Assembly: GCA_031374735.1 (NCBI GenBank)
Contig: JANMGQ010000156.1
Span: forward strand, 11,729-75,728
Length of the DNA: 64,000 bases
Origin: JABFRJ01 sp031374735
GTDB lineage: Bacteria > Pseudomonadota > Alphaproteobacteria > Rhizobiales > Hyphomicrobiaceae
Direction of reading: 5' to 3'
Shown: one piece after another, positions 17,369 through 26,003 of the stretch
How positions within the stretch are numbered: the stretch's first letter is position 1
Layout: every line of letters starts with the position of its first letter
Notes under the pieces: generated by a model
What the model was told of the DNA's origin: nothing
Seen by the model: only the letters and a program-made list of their open reading frames with translations
Databases searched by the model: none
Program-made: the position numbers and the translations under genes

Positions 17369-19051
17369 ATGACCACATCTCGATCCAGCGCGCGCAACAC
17401 CATGACCGGCCGCTCGGCTTTTCTGGCGCTGTTGAAGTCCGAAGGCGTGACGCATCTGTTCGGCAATCCCGGCACGACCGAGTTGCCGATCATGCATGCG
17501 CTCGCCGAGCACCCGGACCTGACCTACGTCATGGCCATGCAGGAGAGCCTGGTCGTCGCCATGGCCGACGGATTCTCTCGCGCGACGGGACAACTGGTGG
17601 CAGCCAACGTGCATGTTGCGCCTGGCCTCGGCAACGCCTTGGGTTCGCTCTACAATGCGAAGTTCACGGGCACACCCATGATCCTGACCGCCGGCCAGCA
17701 AGAGCAGGGACACGGCCTGATGGAGGCGCTGCTCTATGGCCCTATGGTCGAGATGGCGACGCCGTTGGTGAAATGGGCTGTCGAGGTGACGCGACTGGAG
17801 GATCTGCCGCGCATCATCCGGCGTGCGGCGAAGATCGCGACCACGCCGCCGATGGGGCCGGTGTTCATCTCGCTGCCCGGCGATATTCTCAACATGGAAG
17901 GTCCTGTCGACCTGATGACATCCTCGCGCATCGAGACGCGCGTGCGGCCATCCGAAGATATCGTCAAGCGCCTGGCGGTGCGCATCCTGAAGGCCGAGCG
18001 GCCCGTTATGATTGTCGGCGACGAGGTCGTGAAGAGCGACGCGTTCGCCGAGGTCGAGGCATTGGCACTTGCGATCGGCTGCCCGGTGCATCAGCAGACG
18101 ATTGCCTACGGCGCGCACTTTCCCTCGCGTTCGCCGGTGTATTTGGGCGCGCTCACCCGCCAGCAGCCGACGACGCGCAAGCTGCTTGAACCCTATGACC
18201 TCATGATCGCCGTCGGCACGGACCCGCTGCGTATGTCGGTCTACAGTGAGGTCTCGCCGCTGCCAGAGGGGCTGCCGATCGTGCAGTTCGGTTTGGTCGA
18301 CTGGGATATGGCCAAGAATTTCTCCGTCGAGATGGCCGCCCTCGGCGATGTGCGTGAAACGGCACTCGCACTCGCGGCGCAGTTGGTCGCGAACGGTGGC
18401 GCAAAGCTGCAAGCCCTGGCGAAGCGGCGCGTTGCCGCGCTCGCTGGCAAAAACTGGAACGCGAAGCGCGAGGCGCTCGCAGCCCAGATCACAGCTGCAA
18501 GCGCCGGCAAACCGATCAACCCGGACTGGCTCGCCTTACAGCTGACCGAGGCCATGCCAAAGGACGCGATCCTGGTCGATGAATCGCTGACCTCCGGTCG
18601 CTATATCGGCGCGCTGCACGAATACCGTGACCGGCACAATTTCCACGGCCTCGCCTCCGGCGGCATCGGCTGGGGCTTGCCGGCCGCTGTTGGCGTCGCA
18701 CTGGCGCAGCCGAAGCGGCGCGTGGCAGCCTATGTCGGCGACGGCAGCGCCATGTATTCGATCCAGTCGCTGTGGACGGCGGCACACCACAAGCTGCCGA
18801 TCACGTTTGTGATCCCCAACAACGGCGGCTATCGCATCATCAAGCAGCGCCTGACGGCCTTTCACGGCTCGCGCGCATACGTCGGCATGGATTTCGCCGA
18901 TCCGCCCGTGGACTACGTCGGCCTTGCCCACGCTATGGGCGTGTCGGCCGAGCGCATCGACGATCCCGCCGAAGTGCGACGTGCCTTGGACGCCTCATTC
19001 AATGGCACCGGCCCGCGGCTGCTCGAAGTGATGGTCGACGGAACCGTATGA
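17369..19051 (+). CDS. thiamine diphosphate-dependent enzyme, benzoylformate decarboxylase-like
   Basis: A 560-residue three-domain ThDP enzyme. The N-terminal pyrimidine-binding domain has FGNPGTTELPIMHAL, a Glu in MQESLVVAMADGFSRATG, and a His in NVHVAPGLGNALGSL. These match the benzoylformate decarboxylase pattern more closely than acetolactate synthase. The C-terminal diphosphate motif is GDGSAMYSIQSLW...PNN. Likely chemistry is decarboxylation of a 2-oxo acid, substrate unknown. Neighbours (ccdAB, secB) give no pathway clue. An alternative start lies 11 codons downstream (17402). Confidence 0.75.
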   Translation: MTTSRSSARNTMTGRSAFLALLKSEGVTHLFGNPGTTELPIMHALAEHPDLTYVMAMQESLVVAMADGFSRATGQLVAANVHVAPGLGNALGSLYNAKFTGTPMILTAGQQEQGHGLMEALLYGPMVEMATPLVKWAVEVTRLEDLPRIIRRAAKIATTPPMGPVFISLPGDILNMEGPVDLMTSSRIETRVRPSEDIVKRLAVRILKAERPVMIVGDEVVKSDAFAEVEALALAIGCPVHQQTIAYGAHFPSRSPVYLGALTRQQPTTRKLLEPYDLMIAVGTDPLRMSVYSEVSPLPEGLPIVQFGLVDWDMAKNFSVEMAALGDVRETALALAAQLVANGGAKLQALAKRRVAALAGKNWNAKREALAAQITAASAGKPINPDWLALQLTEAMPKDAILVDESLTSGRYIGALHEYRDRHNFHGLASGGIGWGLPAAVGVALAQPKRRVAAYVGDGSAMYSIQSLWTAAHHKLPITFVIPNNGGYRIIKQRLTAFHGSRAYVGMDFADPPVDYVGLAHAMGVSAERIDDPAEVRRALDASFNGTGPRLLEVMVDGTV

Positions 19052-19170
19052 TCCGGCCTGCCGATCTCCCCTGACGATCGGTTGCCGCTCCTGGGGGCTC
19101 ATGCTAGCCCACAGCCCGAATCATCGCGGCGACTCGCGCCGGCTAAATCTTATCGCGAAGGACATCTCCC

Positions 19171-19701
19171 ATGGCTATTCCGCCGAATCCCGCAAACTCG
19201 AACGGCGGCGCGCCGGCCAACGGCCAGGGCAACGGAAATGGCCAACAGGGTCCGCAAGTGCAGGTGCGCGTGCTCAGCCAGTATGTCAAAGACTTGTCGT
19301 TTGAAAATCCGAGCATCGGCAAGCAGATGCTGGCCCAAGGCGAAAATCCGAACCTCGGCGTCGAGGTGAACGTGAATGCCCAGCGTCTCGGCGATTCGGT
19401 GTATGAGAGCGCCATCACGCTCAAGGCGCAGTGCAATGCCAAGGCCGGCGTCCTCTATGATTTCGAGATCGTCTACGGTGGCCTGTTCGATCTGCAGAAC
19501 ATGCCGGAGCAGGTGTTGGAGCAGTTTCTGCTGGTCAATTGTCCAGCGTTGATTTTCCCGTTCCTGCGCCGGATGGCCGCTGACGTGACGCGCGAAGGCG
19601 GCTTCCCGCCGCTGCTGCTCGACCCCATCGATTTCGCGTCGCTCTACCTGCAGCGCAAGAACCAGGCTGGCGCCGAAGGCGGTTCGACCGCTACCGCGTG
19701 A
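19171..19701 (+). CDS. secB: protein-export chaperone SecB
   Basis: A 176-residue cytosolic chaperone that keeps preproteins unfolded and hands them to SecA. A Gly/Asn-rich N-terminal extension (residues 1-28) precedes the conserved core: VRVLSQYVKDLSFENP, the GGLFDLQNMPEQ region and PFLRRMAADVTREGGFPPLLLDPIDF, which forms the SecA contact. GAAGGAC precedes the ATG. In many relatives fxsA is adjacent to secB; here fxsA is 35 kb away. Confidence 0.96.
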   Translation: MAIPPNPANSNGGAPANGQGNGNGQQGPQVQVRVLSQYVKDLSFENPSIGKQMLAQGENPNLGVEVNVNAQRLGDSVYESAITLKAQCNAKAGVLYDFEIVYGGLFDLQNMPEQVLEQFLLVNCPALIFPFLRRMAADVTREGGFPPLLLDPIDFASLYLQRKNQAGAEGGSTATA

Positions 19702-19737
19702 AGCGGTCAGCTGCGCTCTTAAGTCGGGGACGATGAC

Positions 19738-20271
19738 ATGCCGCTCTACGAGTTCGACGGTAAACGGGTGAAGACTCCTGGCCGCGGCAAGTATTGGGTT
19801 GCCGACAACGCGATTGTGGTCGGCGACGTCACACTGGAGGAAGATGCCAGCGTCTGGTTCGGCTGTTCCATCCGCGGTGACAACGAGCCGATCCATATCG
19901 GCGCGCGCACCAACATCCAGGAAGGCTGTGTTCTGCATGTCGATCCGGGGTATCCGCTTGTTATCGGTGCCGATTGCACCATCGGCCACATGGTCATGCT
20001 GCACGGCTGCACGATCGGCGACGGTGCGCTGATCGGCATCGGCGCGATTGTGCTCAACGGGGCCAAGGTCGGCGCGGGGGCACTCATTGGCGCGGGCGCC
20101 ATCGTTGGCGAGGGCAAAGAGATTCCGCCCAACAGCCTTGCTGTCGGGGCGCCCGCGCGCGTCATCCGCGAACTCACGCCCGAAAACGTCGCCCGCATCA
20201 AGCGCGGCGCGGTCCACTACGCCGCCAGCTGGAAAAAGTATGCCAGCCTGATGAAGCGCCAAGACGAGTGA
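19738..20271 (+). CDS. gamma carbonic anhydrase family protein
   Basis: A 177-residue left-handed beta-helix protein built of hexapeptide repeats. Metal-ligand histidines sit in VLHVDPG, TIGHMVMLHG (about residues 65-85), the arrangement of YrdA/PaaY/CaiE-type gamma carbonic anhydrases. The C-terminal helix (VARIKRGAVHYAASWKKYA) packs on the trimer. It could hydrate CO2 or act as a thioesterase-like PaaY homologue, which cannot be settled here. It lies 36 nt after secB in the same direction. Confidence 0.9.
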   Translation: MPLYEFDGKRVKTPGRGKYWVADNAIVVGDVTLEEDASVWFGCSIRGDNEPIHIGARTNIQEGCVLHVDPGYPLVIGADCTIGHMVMLHGCTIGDGALIGIGAIVLNGAKVGAGALIGAGAIVGEGKEIPPNSLAVGAPARVIRELTPENVARIKRGAVHYAASWKKYASLMKRQDE

Positions 20272-20305
20272 TACTGTCGTCCATAATGCGTGACGGTTCG
20301 TCCTA

Positions 20306-20490
20306 CCCCCCACTGTCATGGCCGGCCCTTCGTGCCGGCCACCCATGGTAGAGCAAGCGCTGCTGGCTTGAATTCGTTGACGTGTCTCAGCGCGATTGAG
20401 GCTTCTGAGAACGTTGAGGAATGGGTGGCCGGGACGAGCCCGGCCATGACAGTGAGGGGGGCTTGGTGCGTCAGTAATGTTGGCCGCTGG
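20306..20490 (+). repeat. dispersed palindromic repeat, unit 2 (hairpin family A plus tail)
   Basis: The best-preserved family A copy: perfect 15-bp arms at 20311-20325 (CACTGTCATGGCCGG) and 20440-20454, extended by C6/G6 runs, enclosing about 115 nt with a small GGCCGG...CCGGCC hairpin. Fifteen nt beyond the right arm is a degenerate tail (20470-20490: GTCAGTAATGTT, then CGCTGG). The tail ends 8 nt from the stop codon of the convergent nuclease gene. Confidence 0.8.
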
Positions 20491-20497
20491 CCTGATA

Positions 20498-21739
20498 TCA
20501 TCCAGCCGGCTTCCATCCGGCGCTGATGGCGTCTGCTTCGGTGCAGAACCAGCGCTCGCCCTTGGCGGTGCGCACATTGGCCTTGCGATACTCACGAGCA
20601 CCGGGGACCACGTAAAGCTTGGCGCCACTTTGGCCGATCGTGCCCTTGATGGGGCAGCCTTCAGGGCTCGACTTTTTGGCCGCCTCCCAGATCTTGGCGC
20701 GGTTCTCCGATGGGCGATCGGCTTCACCGTTCCAGATCCCGGCCTTTTTCTGGCGCGCCTCTGTCTCAAGCGCGCCGTAGCCGCCAAACATGGACGAGAT
20801 CGCGAACACGTGGCCGTCGCGCACGAGATCTGCGGCGACGTCTTTGGCTTCGACGGTGCAGGCGGCGGCAATGCGTCCGGCAGGATCAGGACTTCCAGAT
20901 GGGACGCACACAGTGGTCTTGCTGCGCACCAAGCGTTCGAGCGCGTTCTGGGCGGCTTCTCCGCACCGCCAACGCCGCTTGCCGGGCCGCATGCAGGCTT
21001 GCGCGCGCTCAGGGGCTTCAATGCCGGACAGCTTATATGTGATGCCGTTGAGGCGCAGGGCGTCGCCAGCAAGCGCCTGGGCGCGGCCCTCGATCCCCGT
21101 GGATCGGCCAGGCATCGTCACGTTGCCAAGCATGCCGAGACCGGGGCGTTTGGCAGGATCGATCAGCAGCGGCAGCGCCAGCGCAGCGGCGCCAACGCCG
21201 GTTAGGCCGAGAAGGCCGAGCATCCAGGTGCGAGGCGCAGTGACGCCGGAGCGCGTCAACACAGCAGGCGCGGCCGCAAGCAGCATGACGGCGCCGAGCC
21301 CCAGAGCCACGAGCGCTTCTGCATCAAATTTTTGGACATAAGCCCGATATGCACCAGACGAAAACGCGATGGCGCCGACAAGCGCGAGCGGGCCCGCGAG
21401 ATCGAACGTTTTCAGCCATTCGAACATCGGGGCTGAAGCGCCACGGACGCCAGTGAAGAGAGGCCCAAACGCGGCCGAAAATGCGCGACCGAGATTGATC
21501 GCAAACCAGGACACGCCTTTGGCGCCCTGTTCGGCACCGGCCTGTGCGCCAGCGATAGCGGCCTGGCCGGCCACTTTCGATCCGGCAGCAACGGCCTGGC
21601 CGGCTGCATGCGCCTTGTCGAGGGCCGCCTGACGGGCAGCATCAATGCGATCCCGCCGCGCCTCGCGGCGCAGCTTGATGGTCGTGCGAACGTAAGCGTG
21701 CCAATCGAACGCTTCCGGCTTTTTGCGCCATCCGAACAT
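20498..21739 (-). CDS. membrane-anchored thermonuclease-family (SNase-like) protein
   Basis: A 413-residue protein. Residues 1 to about 215 contain a basic N-terminus (MFGWRKKPEAFDWHAYVR), an Ala-rich helix and at least three transmembrane helices. Residues about 235-340 form a staphylococcal-nuclease-like OB fold: LSGIEAPERAQ carries the family Glu, and DPAGRIAAACTV carries the Arg of the D-x-x-G-R motif. A short C-terminal extension (PIKGTIGQSGAKLYVVPG) resembles excalibur-like extracellular tails. The nuclease domain probably faces the periplasm. The start at 21739 has a G-rich Shine-Dalgarno sequence; the frame is open upstream to 21838. Confidence 0.8.
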   Translation of the reverse strand: MFGWRKKPEAFDWHAYVRTTIKLRREARRDRIDAARQAALDKAHAAGQAVAAGSKVAGQAAIAGAQAGAEQGAKGVSWFAINLGRAFSAAFGPLFTGVRGASAPMFEWLKTFDLAGPLALVGAIAFSSGAYRAYVQKFDAEALVALGLGAVMLLAAAPAVLTRSGVTAPRTWMLGLLGLTGVGAAALALPLLIDPAKRPGLGMLGNVTMPGRSTGIEGRAQALAGDALRLNGITYKLSGIEAPERAQACMRPGKRRWRCGEAAQNALERLVRSKTTVCVPSGSPDPAGRIAAACTVEAKDVAADLVRDGHVFAISSMFGGYGALETEARQKKAGIWNGEADRPSENRAKIWEAAKKSSPEGCPIKGTIGQSGAKLYVVPGAREYRKANVRTAKGERWFCTEADAISAGWKPAG

Positions 21740-22041
21740 GGAGGTGCCCCCTCGTTTCGCGGCGCCGCATCTGTGTGATCGAGGCTGTGGCCTGCACCCG
21801 AGTCGGCTGCAACAATAGCAGAAATATGGCCGGCGCAAGCCACCGATGCCCCGCGATCAACAGTCCAGACGTTCAAGCGCGAGCCAAGTCGAGGACAAAC
21901 GGCGCATCGCAAGCGCTGATCATGGTTACCGTTGTGCCTGTTCCGTCATATGCCTTGTGACCGCGAGCCATCGTGCCCTAGACGCAGATCCGGGCGTGCC
22001 GTTGCGGCAGAGCCACGCGCGCACTTTGGAGCACTGGCATC

Positions 22042-22971
22042 ATGACGTTCAATGCCCGCGTCGCCCACGCCGCCGGACTGGGCATCGAAGCCGCTGTGAT
22101 TGGTGGTTTTGCGCTTGCGGCGGCCCTGAAGGGCAGACACGTGACGATGCTTATGCTGGTGGTATCGCCGCTGGTGTGGCGGGTTCTCTATGCGGCTGCG
22201 CTCACGGCGCTGTCGCGCCGCCTGTTTCATACGCCGGAGGCAACGCCTGTGCTCAGCCGGCCTTGGCTGAGGCTTGTCTTGAGCGGTGGCGTCGCGATCT
22301 GGCGCAATCAGGTCGACATGGCGTTTCCACCTCGATTGCCAGAAATGCCGACACGCGGCACGGCGCCCATCGTGGCTCTCTTGCCGGGATACAGCTGCAA
22401 CGCAGGTTGCTTTGGCACGTTGCCACAGAGATTGGCCGGCCACGGTTTGGAGTGCGTCGCCTTTGAAGCCGGAGATCCGATTGGAGATTTGGAGGCCAAC
22501 GCGGCCAAGGCGGCACGTTGGCTAAATGATGTTTCACGCAGCGCTCCGGACCGGCCGATCACTGTCGTTGGCGTCAGCATGGGCGGCATCGTGGCGCGCT
22601 TGGCGACGTTACATCCGGATGCGCCAGTTATTGCTCATCTCGTCACGATCAGCTCGCCCCACCACGGCACGTGGATGTCGCGTTTCGGCGTCGGCCACGC
22701 CGCGCGCCAGTCGAGCCTCGACAGTGCTGTTTTGCAGACCCTTCGGTCGCAGCCGCACAGGTGCCCGGCGACCGCGATCTGGACACCGGACGACGCCATT
22801 ATCGTTCCGCCGGAGAGCGGAAAACTCGCCGGCGCCAACACGATTGCTGTGGCCGGATATTCGCATCTGGCGATTGTCGAAGCGCCGGCTGTCGAGGCGG
22901 CCATCGTCGAAGCCGTGTTTCACGGCACAGAGATCAGCTCGGGGCGGTATTCAAAATGCATGGTGTCGTAG
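22042..22971 (+). CDS. alpha/beta hydrolase (lipase-like) with N-terminal membrane segments
   Basis: A 309-residue protein. Two hydrophobic helices lie in the first 60 residues, then an alpha/beta-hydrolase fold: oxyanion-loop region LLPGYSCNAGCF, nucleophile elbow GVSMGGIVARL (Ser about residue 179), an Asp in IWTPDDAIIVPP and His in GYSHLAIVEAP. The ISSPHHGTWMSRFG block after the elbow is lipase-like. It probably acts on lipids or esters at the membrane. Its last 52 nt overlap the 3' end of the convergent M15 peptidase gene. Confidence 0.75.
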   Translation: MTFNARVAHAAGLGIEAAVIGGFALAAALKGRHVTMLMLVVSPLVWRVLYAAALTALSRRLFHTPEATPVLSRPWLRLVLSGGVAIWRNQVDMAFPPRLPEMPTRGTAPIVALLPGYSCNAGCFGTLPQRLAGHGLECVAFEAGDPIGDLEANAAKAARWLNDVSRSAPDRPITVVGVSMGGIVARLATLHPDAPVIAHLVTISSPHHGTWMSRFGVGHAARQSSLDSAVLQTLRSQPHRCPATAIWTPDDAIIVPPESGKLAGANTIAVAGYSHLAIVEAPAVEAAIVEAVFHGTEISSGRYSKCMVS

Positions 22972-23726
22972 TGATACCATCTCCCACCCCAGATGAAGCC
23001 ATGCTTCTCGAAGATGGCGACGATCTCCATCGGTAGTCTGTTGCGATAAGGGATCGCTGCGCCTGGTTTGCCGCCGTCTCGCAGCCAGTACTCTGTGGTG
23101 GCTGTCGCGAGATCGATCGCGATGCCGTGGCCATGGGCGCTGACGCGCGTCGTGCCAGCGATCGGGCGGCAGACATAGGTGCCGGCTGACGGAAACAGGT
23201 AGCGGTCGAACGACGCCGGCAGGGCGTCGAGTTCTGTCGAAACGGCCGCTAGTTTTTCCGCAGCACCATTGACGGATGTGACTTTGAGTGTCTTGCCCGA
23301 TTTCTTCGCCAACCACACGACATCTACCAGCTTGCCGGCGACGTCGTTTTTCATGCAGTCGCCATACATCTTGTTGAAGAAAGCGGCGTTGCGGGCACGG
23401 CCGGGATCGACATTGCGAGCGGGCGGAGTGATCGGCGTGCCGATCGGGTAGGGCATCGCAAGCATGTCTTTGATGTCTGCCGTCGCCAGCAGACGTTCGT
23501 GCTCTTTGGCGCCGCGACCATCGTTGATCGGCATGCGCGTGCCGTCTTTCCAGACGAGATCATTGCCTTCGATCCGATCCAGAAAATCCGGGTACGCTTT
23601 GATGAGGCGCTGGGCTGCGCCTGCAGGATCCGGCACCGACGAGTGTGCCAAGGGCGATTGAGCCCGGGCGTCGCCAGCGCTCATTAGCAAGAGCACGGCC
23701 GCGACTATCGAACGCTGCATCCCCAT
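22920..23726 (-). CDS. M15 family metallopeptidase (D-Ala-D-Ala carboxypeptidase-like)
   Basis: A 268-residue exported zinc peptidase with a signal peptide (residues 1 to about 22). Zinc-ligand motifs are SAHGHGIAIDL (His and Asp, about residues 198-208) and YDTMHFEYRPEL at the C-terminus, as in VanY-like M15 enzymes that trim peptidoglycan stem peptides. The C-terminal H-F-E-Y-R-P-E is encoded just before the stop, inside or next to the antisense overlap with the hydrolase gene, so the overlap is constrained on both strands. Confidence 0.88.
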   Translation of the reverse strand: MGMQRSIVAAVLLLMSAGDARAQSPLAHSSVPDPAGAAQRLIKAYPDFLDRIEGNDLVWKDGTRMPINDGRGAKEHERLLATADIKDMLAMPYPIGTPITPPARNVDPGRARNAAFFNKMYGDCMKNDVAGKLVDVVWLAKKSGKTLKVTSVNGAAEKLAAVSTELDALPASFDRYLFPSAGTYVCRPIAGTTRVSAHGHGIAIDLATATTEYWLRDGGKPGAAIPYRNRLPMEIVAIFEKHGFIWGGRWYHYDTMHFEYRPELISVP

Positions 23727-23783
23727 GACCTTTTGATCACCGACAGCACCAGCATCGTTTCACGTCTCTCGCCAAGCACAACG

Positions 23784-23815
23784 CCAACGGCCGGATCTCG
23801 CGATCCGGCCGTTGG
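23784..23815 (-). terminator. stem-loop after the NtrC-family regulator gene
   Basis: Perfect 14-bp stem (23784-23797 with 23802-23815, loop TCGC), 20 nt downstream of the regulator's stop on the minus strand. No T-tract follows, so it may be a strong terminator of the GC-rich type or an mRNA 3'-end stabiliser. It also lies upstream of the M15 gene start. Confidence 0.6.
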
Positions 23816-23834
23816 GTACATCAGGCGATGCGCA

Positions 23835-25346
23835 TTACACAACTTCGGCTTCGCGCTCTTCGAGGCCGTAGTCTTTCATTTTGCGATACAGCGTCGAGCG
23901 GCCGATGTTGAGGCGCTTGGCGACTTCCGTCATGTGACCGCGGTAGCGGCCGAGAGCCAGGCGGATCATGTCGGCTTCGATGTCTTCGAGACGACGGATT
24001 TCACCGCTATCGTCGACGGCCGGAATGCCGAGCGAACCACGCCCCGAGCCCATGGCCAATGTGTGCGGCACAGACTTTTCAGCGCCGAGCACGACTGGGC
24101 CGCTGATCACAGGCATGCGGACGACTTGGGCCGGTGCGGCTGGGACGTTGGCCTTGAAGCCATCGACGTGGGCTGCGATCTGCGGGAACTCGTCGACGCC
24201 GATTTCGTTGCTATCGCTGAGAACGACGGCGCGGAACACGGCATTTTCGAGCTGGCGCACGTTGCCGGGCCATGAGTAGCCGGCCAACAGTTCAAGCGCT
24301 TCAGCCGATATGCTGGTGACGCGCTTGCCCTCTTCGGCCGCAAAGCGGGCGAGGAAGTAGCGTGCGAGATCCGTCACGTCTCCCAAGCGGTCGCGCAGCG
24401 GCGGCACGCGGATCGGGAACACGTTCAGGCGGTAGTACAGGTCTTCGCGGAACTTGCCGTCTTTGACCTGCTGGATCATGTCACGGTTGGTGGCCGAGAT
24501 CAGGCGGAAGTTGACCTTCACCGACTTCTTGGAGCCGACCGGATCGATCTCGCCTTCCTGCAGCGCACGCAGCAGTTTCACTTGCGCGTCGAGCGGCAGT
24601 TCACCGACTTCGTCGAGGAACAGCGTGCCGCCGTCGGCCTCTTGAAACTTGCCGATGCGCTTGTCGACGGCGCCTGTGAACGAGCCCTTTTCGTGGCCGA
24701 ACAGAATGCTTTCGACGAGGTTTTCCGGGATCGCGCCGCAGTTGACGACCACGAACGGCTTTTGACGGCGCTCGCTTTCGCCCTGCACGGCGCGGGCGAT
24801 CAGCTCTTTGCCGACGCCGGACTCGCCTTCGATCAGCACGGGGATGTTCGACACAGCGGCGCGCTTGCCGTGTGCGATGACGCGCTGCATGGCTTCGCCA
24901 CGCATGACGAGATCAGAAAATGTCAGCGTGCCTTCGTTTTTCTTCTTCAGGCGAGTGATTTCGCCTTGCAGCGCTTCGATCTTGAGAGCGCTTTTCAGCG
25001 ACACTTCAAGACGCTCCGGGCTTGCCGGCTTGATAACGAAATCGACGGCACCAGCGCGCATCGCGTTGATGGCGGCATCGATCGAGCCGTGGGCGGTCTG
25101 CACGATGATCGGCGGCGTGCCAGGCTTCTCGGCCATCCGGGCAAGCACAGCCATGCCGTCGACGCCGGGCATCACGAGATCGAGCAGAACGACGGAGATG
25201 GACCCGCTGTCGGGGCCTTCAAGGATTTGCAGGGCTTGTTCGCCACCCTGCGCGGTCTTGGCGTCATAGCCGAGACGTTTGACATTTTCTTCCAGCAGAC
25301 GACGCTGAACTGGATCATCATCGACGATGAGGACGCGCTTAGCCAT
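23835..25346 (-). CDS. sigma-54-dependent response regulator, NtrC family
   Basis: A 503-residue three-domain transcription activator. The receiver (residues 1-120) has the phospho-Asp in VVLLDLVMPGVDG and the Lys in DFVIKPAS. The AAA+ domain (about 145-380) has Walker A GESGVGKE, GSFTGAVDKR (the loop that contacts sigma-54), Walker B LFLDEVGEL and an arginine-finger region. The C-terminal Fis-type HTH is at about 450-495 (MTEVAKRLNIGRSTLYRKM). No histidine kinase is adjacent, so the partner kinase is elsewhere. Targets are unknown. A 29-bp palindrome lies 249 nt upstream. Confidence 0.92.
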   Translation of the reverse strand: MAKRVLIVDDDPVQRRLLEENVKRLGYDAKTAQGGEQALQILEGPDSGSISVVLLDLVMPGVDGMAVLARMAEKPGTPPIIVQTAHGSIDAAINAMRAGAVDFVIKPASPERLEVSLKSALKIEALQGEITRLKKKNEGTLTFSDLVMRGEAMQRVIAHGKRAAVSNIPVLIEGESGVGKELIARAVQGESERRQKPFVVVNCGAIPENLVESILFGHEKGSFTGAVDKRIGKFQEADGGTLFLDEVGELPLDAQVKLLRALQEGEIDPVGSKKSVKVNFRLISATNRDMIQQVKDGKFREDLYYRLNVFPIRVPPLRDRLGDVTDLARYFLARFAAEEGKRVTSISAEALELLAGYSWPGNVRQLENAVFRAVVLSDSNEIGVDEFPQIAAHVDGFKANVPAAPAQVVRMPVISGPVVLGAEKSVPHTLAMGSGRGSLGIPAVDDSGEIRRLEDIEADMIRLALGRYRGHMTEVAKRLNIGRSTLYRKMKDYGLEEREAEVV

Positions 25347-25669
25347 GTGAACTTACTCGACGCTACGAGATGGAACACTCGAACCCCCGAGCGCCCTACT
25401 CAAACTCCGTCTCGACGATCGATGACGGACTGTACGAAAAAGAGACTGCCCGAGATGCGTAAATGCTTCGTTTCGGAACGCACCGAAGCGACGCTTATTT
25501 TTTGGCCTGGACAGGAGCGCCAGAGAAAACGCGGCGTGGCGTCAGCGGCGTTCGGGTGGTCCAAGGGCAACTCTGACTGCGGCGTCCGGACAGACGACGC
25601 GAATGACCGGGTCATTCGCGTCGACTTCTGCTCTCTTGACGGACGAACCCCTCAACAAAACCGACCCCG
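25347..25669. other. gene-free region upstream of the NtrC-family regulator
   Basis: About 320 nt holding the regulator's promoter. The only clear structure is the 29-bp palindrome at 25595-25623. An AT-rich spot lies at 25490-25506 (acgcttattttttggc). No sigma-54 -24/-12 motif was found by eye. Open frames here on the plus strand are antisense shadows. Confidence 0.45.
25595..25623. promoter_or_regulatory. 29-bp palindrome upstream of the NtrC-family gene
   Basis: Two 14-bp arms (25595-25608 and 25610-25623) are exact inverted copies around a single central base; the half-site is CGACGCGAATGACC. It lies 249 nt before the regulator start and 47 nt after the stop of a possible small gene. Without a loop it is a poor RNA hairpin, so a dimeric-protein operator or enhancer is more likely than a terminator. 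Confidence 0.5.
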
Positions 25670-25825
25670 TCAGACCTCCTCGCCTCTCACCATCTGGCGC
25701 GTGATCCGACGCTTTCCGTCAACGATGCGCAGAATCGCAATGTCCTTGTCGCCGCGACGGAGCAGCATCGTAAAGGGCAGCGTGATCGGCCAGGAGAGAA
25801 CGCTGAGGCCGAGCTGCGGGCGCAT
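25670..25825 (-). CDS. possible small basic protein
   Basis: A 51-codon frame, open upstream to 25975, between glnII and the NtrC-family gene. The visible product (MRPQLGLSVLSWP...DKDIAILRIVDGKRR...VRGEEV) has a hydrophobic middle and a charged C-terminus, with strong G/C third-position bias in its second half. That bias suggests coding. The upstream part runs through the glnII terminator, so any true start is downstream; 25825 is a guess. No ribosome site is clear and no family was recognised. Confidence 0.35.
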   Translation of the reverse strand: MRPQLGLSVLSWPITLPFTMLLRRGDKDIAILRIVDGKRRITRQMVRGEEV

Positions 25826-25931
25826 ACGGCTTGTGGCCGAAAACTGCGCGCCCTCGGCGTCTCCTCCGATCAGCGCGGCGCCTCCGGCGCTCCGTTGCCG
25901 ATCGAAGTTCGTCAGGCATCCCGATGCCCGC

Positions 25932-25972
25932 ATCCCAAAAACAACTGTGGCGGCCCTGAGAGCCGCCACAGT
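25932..25972 (-). terminator. rho-independent terminator of glnII
   Basis: 11-bp stem (25944-25954 ACTGTGGCGGC with 25962-25972 GCCGCCACAGT). On the minus strand it is followed directly by TGTTTTTGGG. It lies 31 nt after the glutamine synthetase stop, a textbook terminator. Confidence 0.85.
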
Positions 25973-26003
25973 CACCGTTCGTTCAGTCTCAGGTCACAAA
26001 CGC

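Noticed and set aside
19150..21072. 640-codon minus-strand open frame
   Set aside because: It overlaps secB and the carbonic anhydrase gene antisense, crosses a repeat unit and has low-complexity Arg/Ala/Pro composition.
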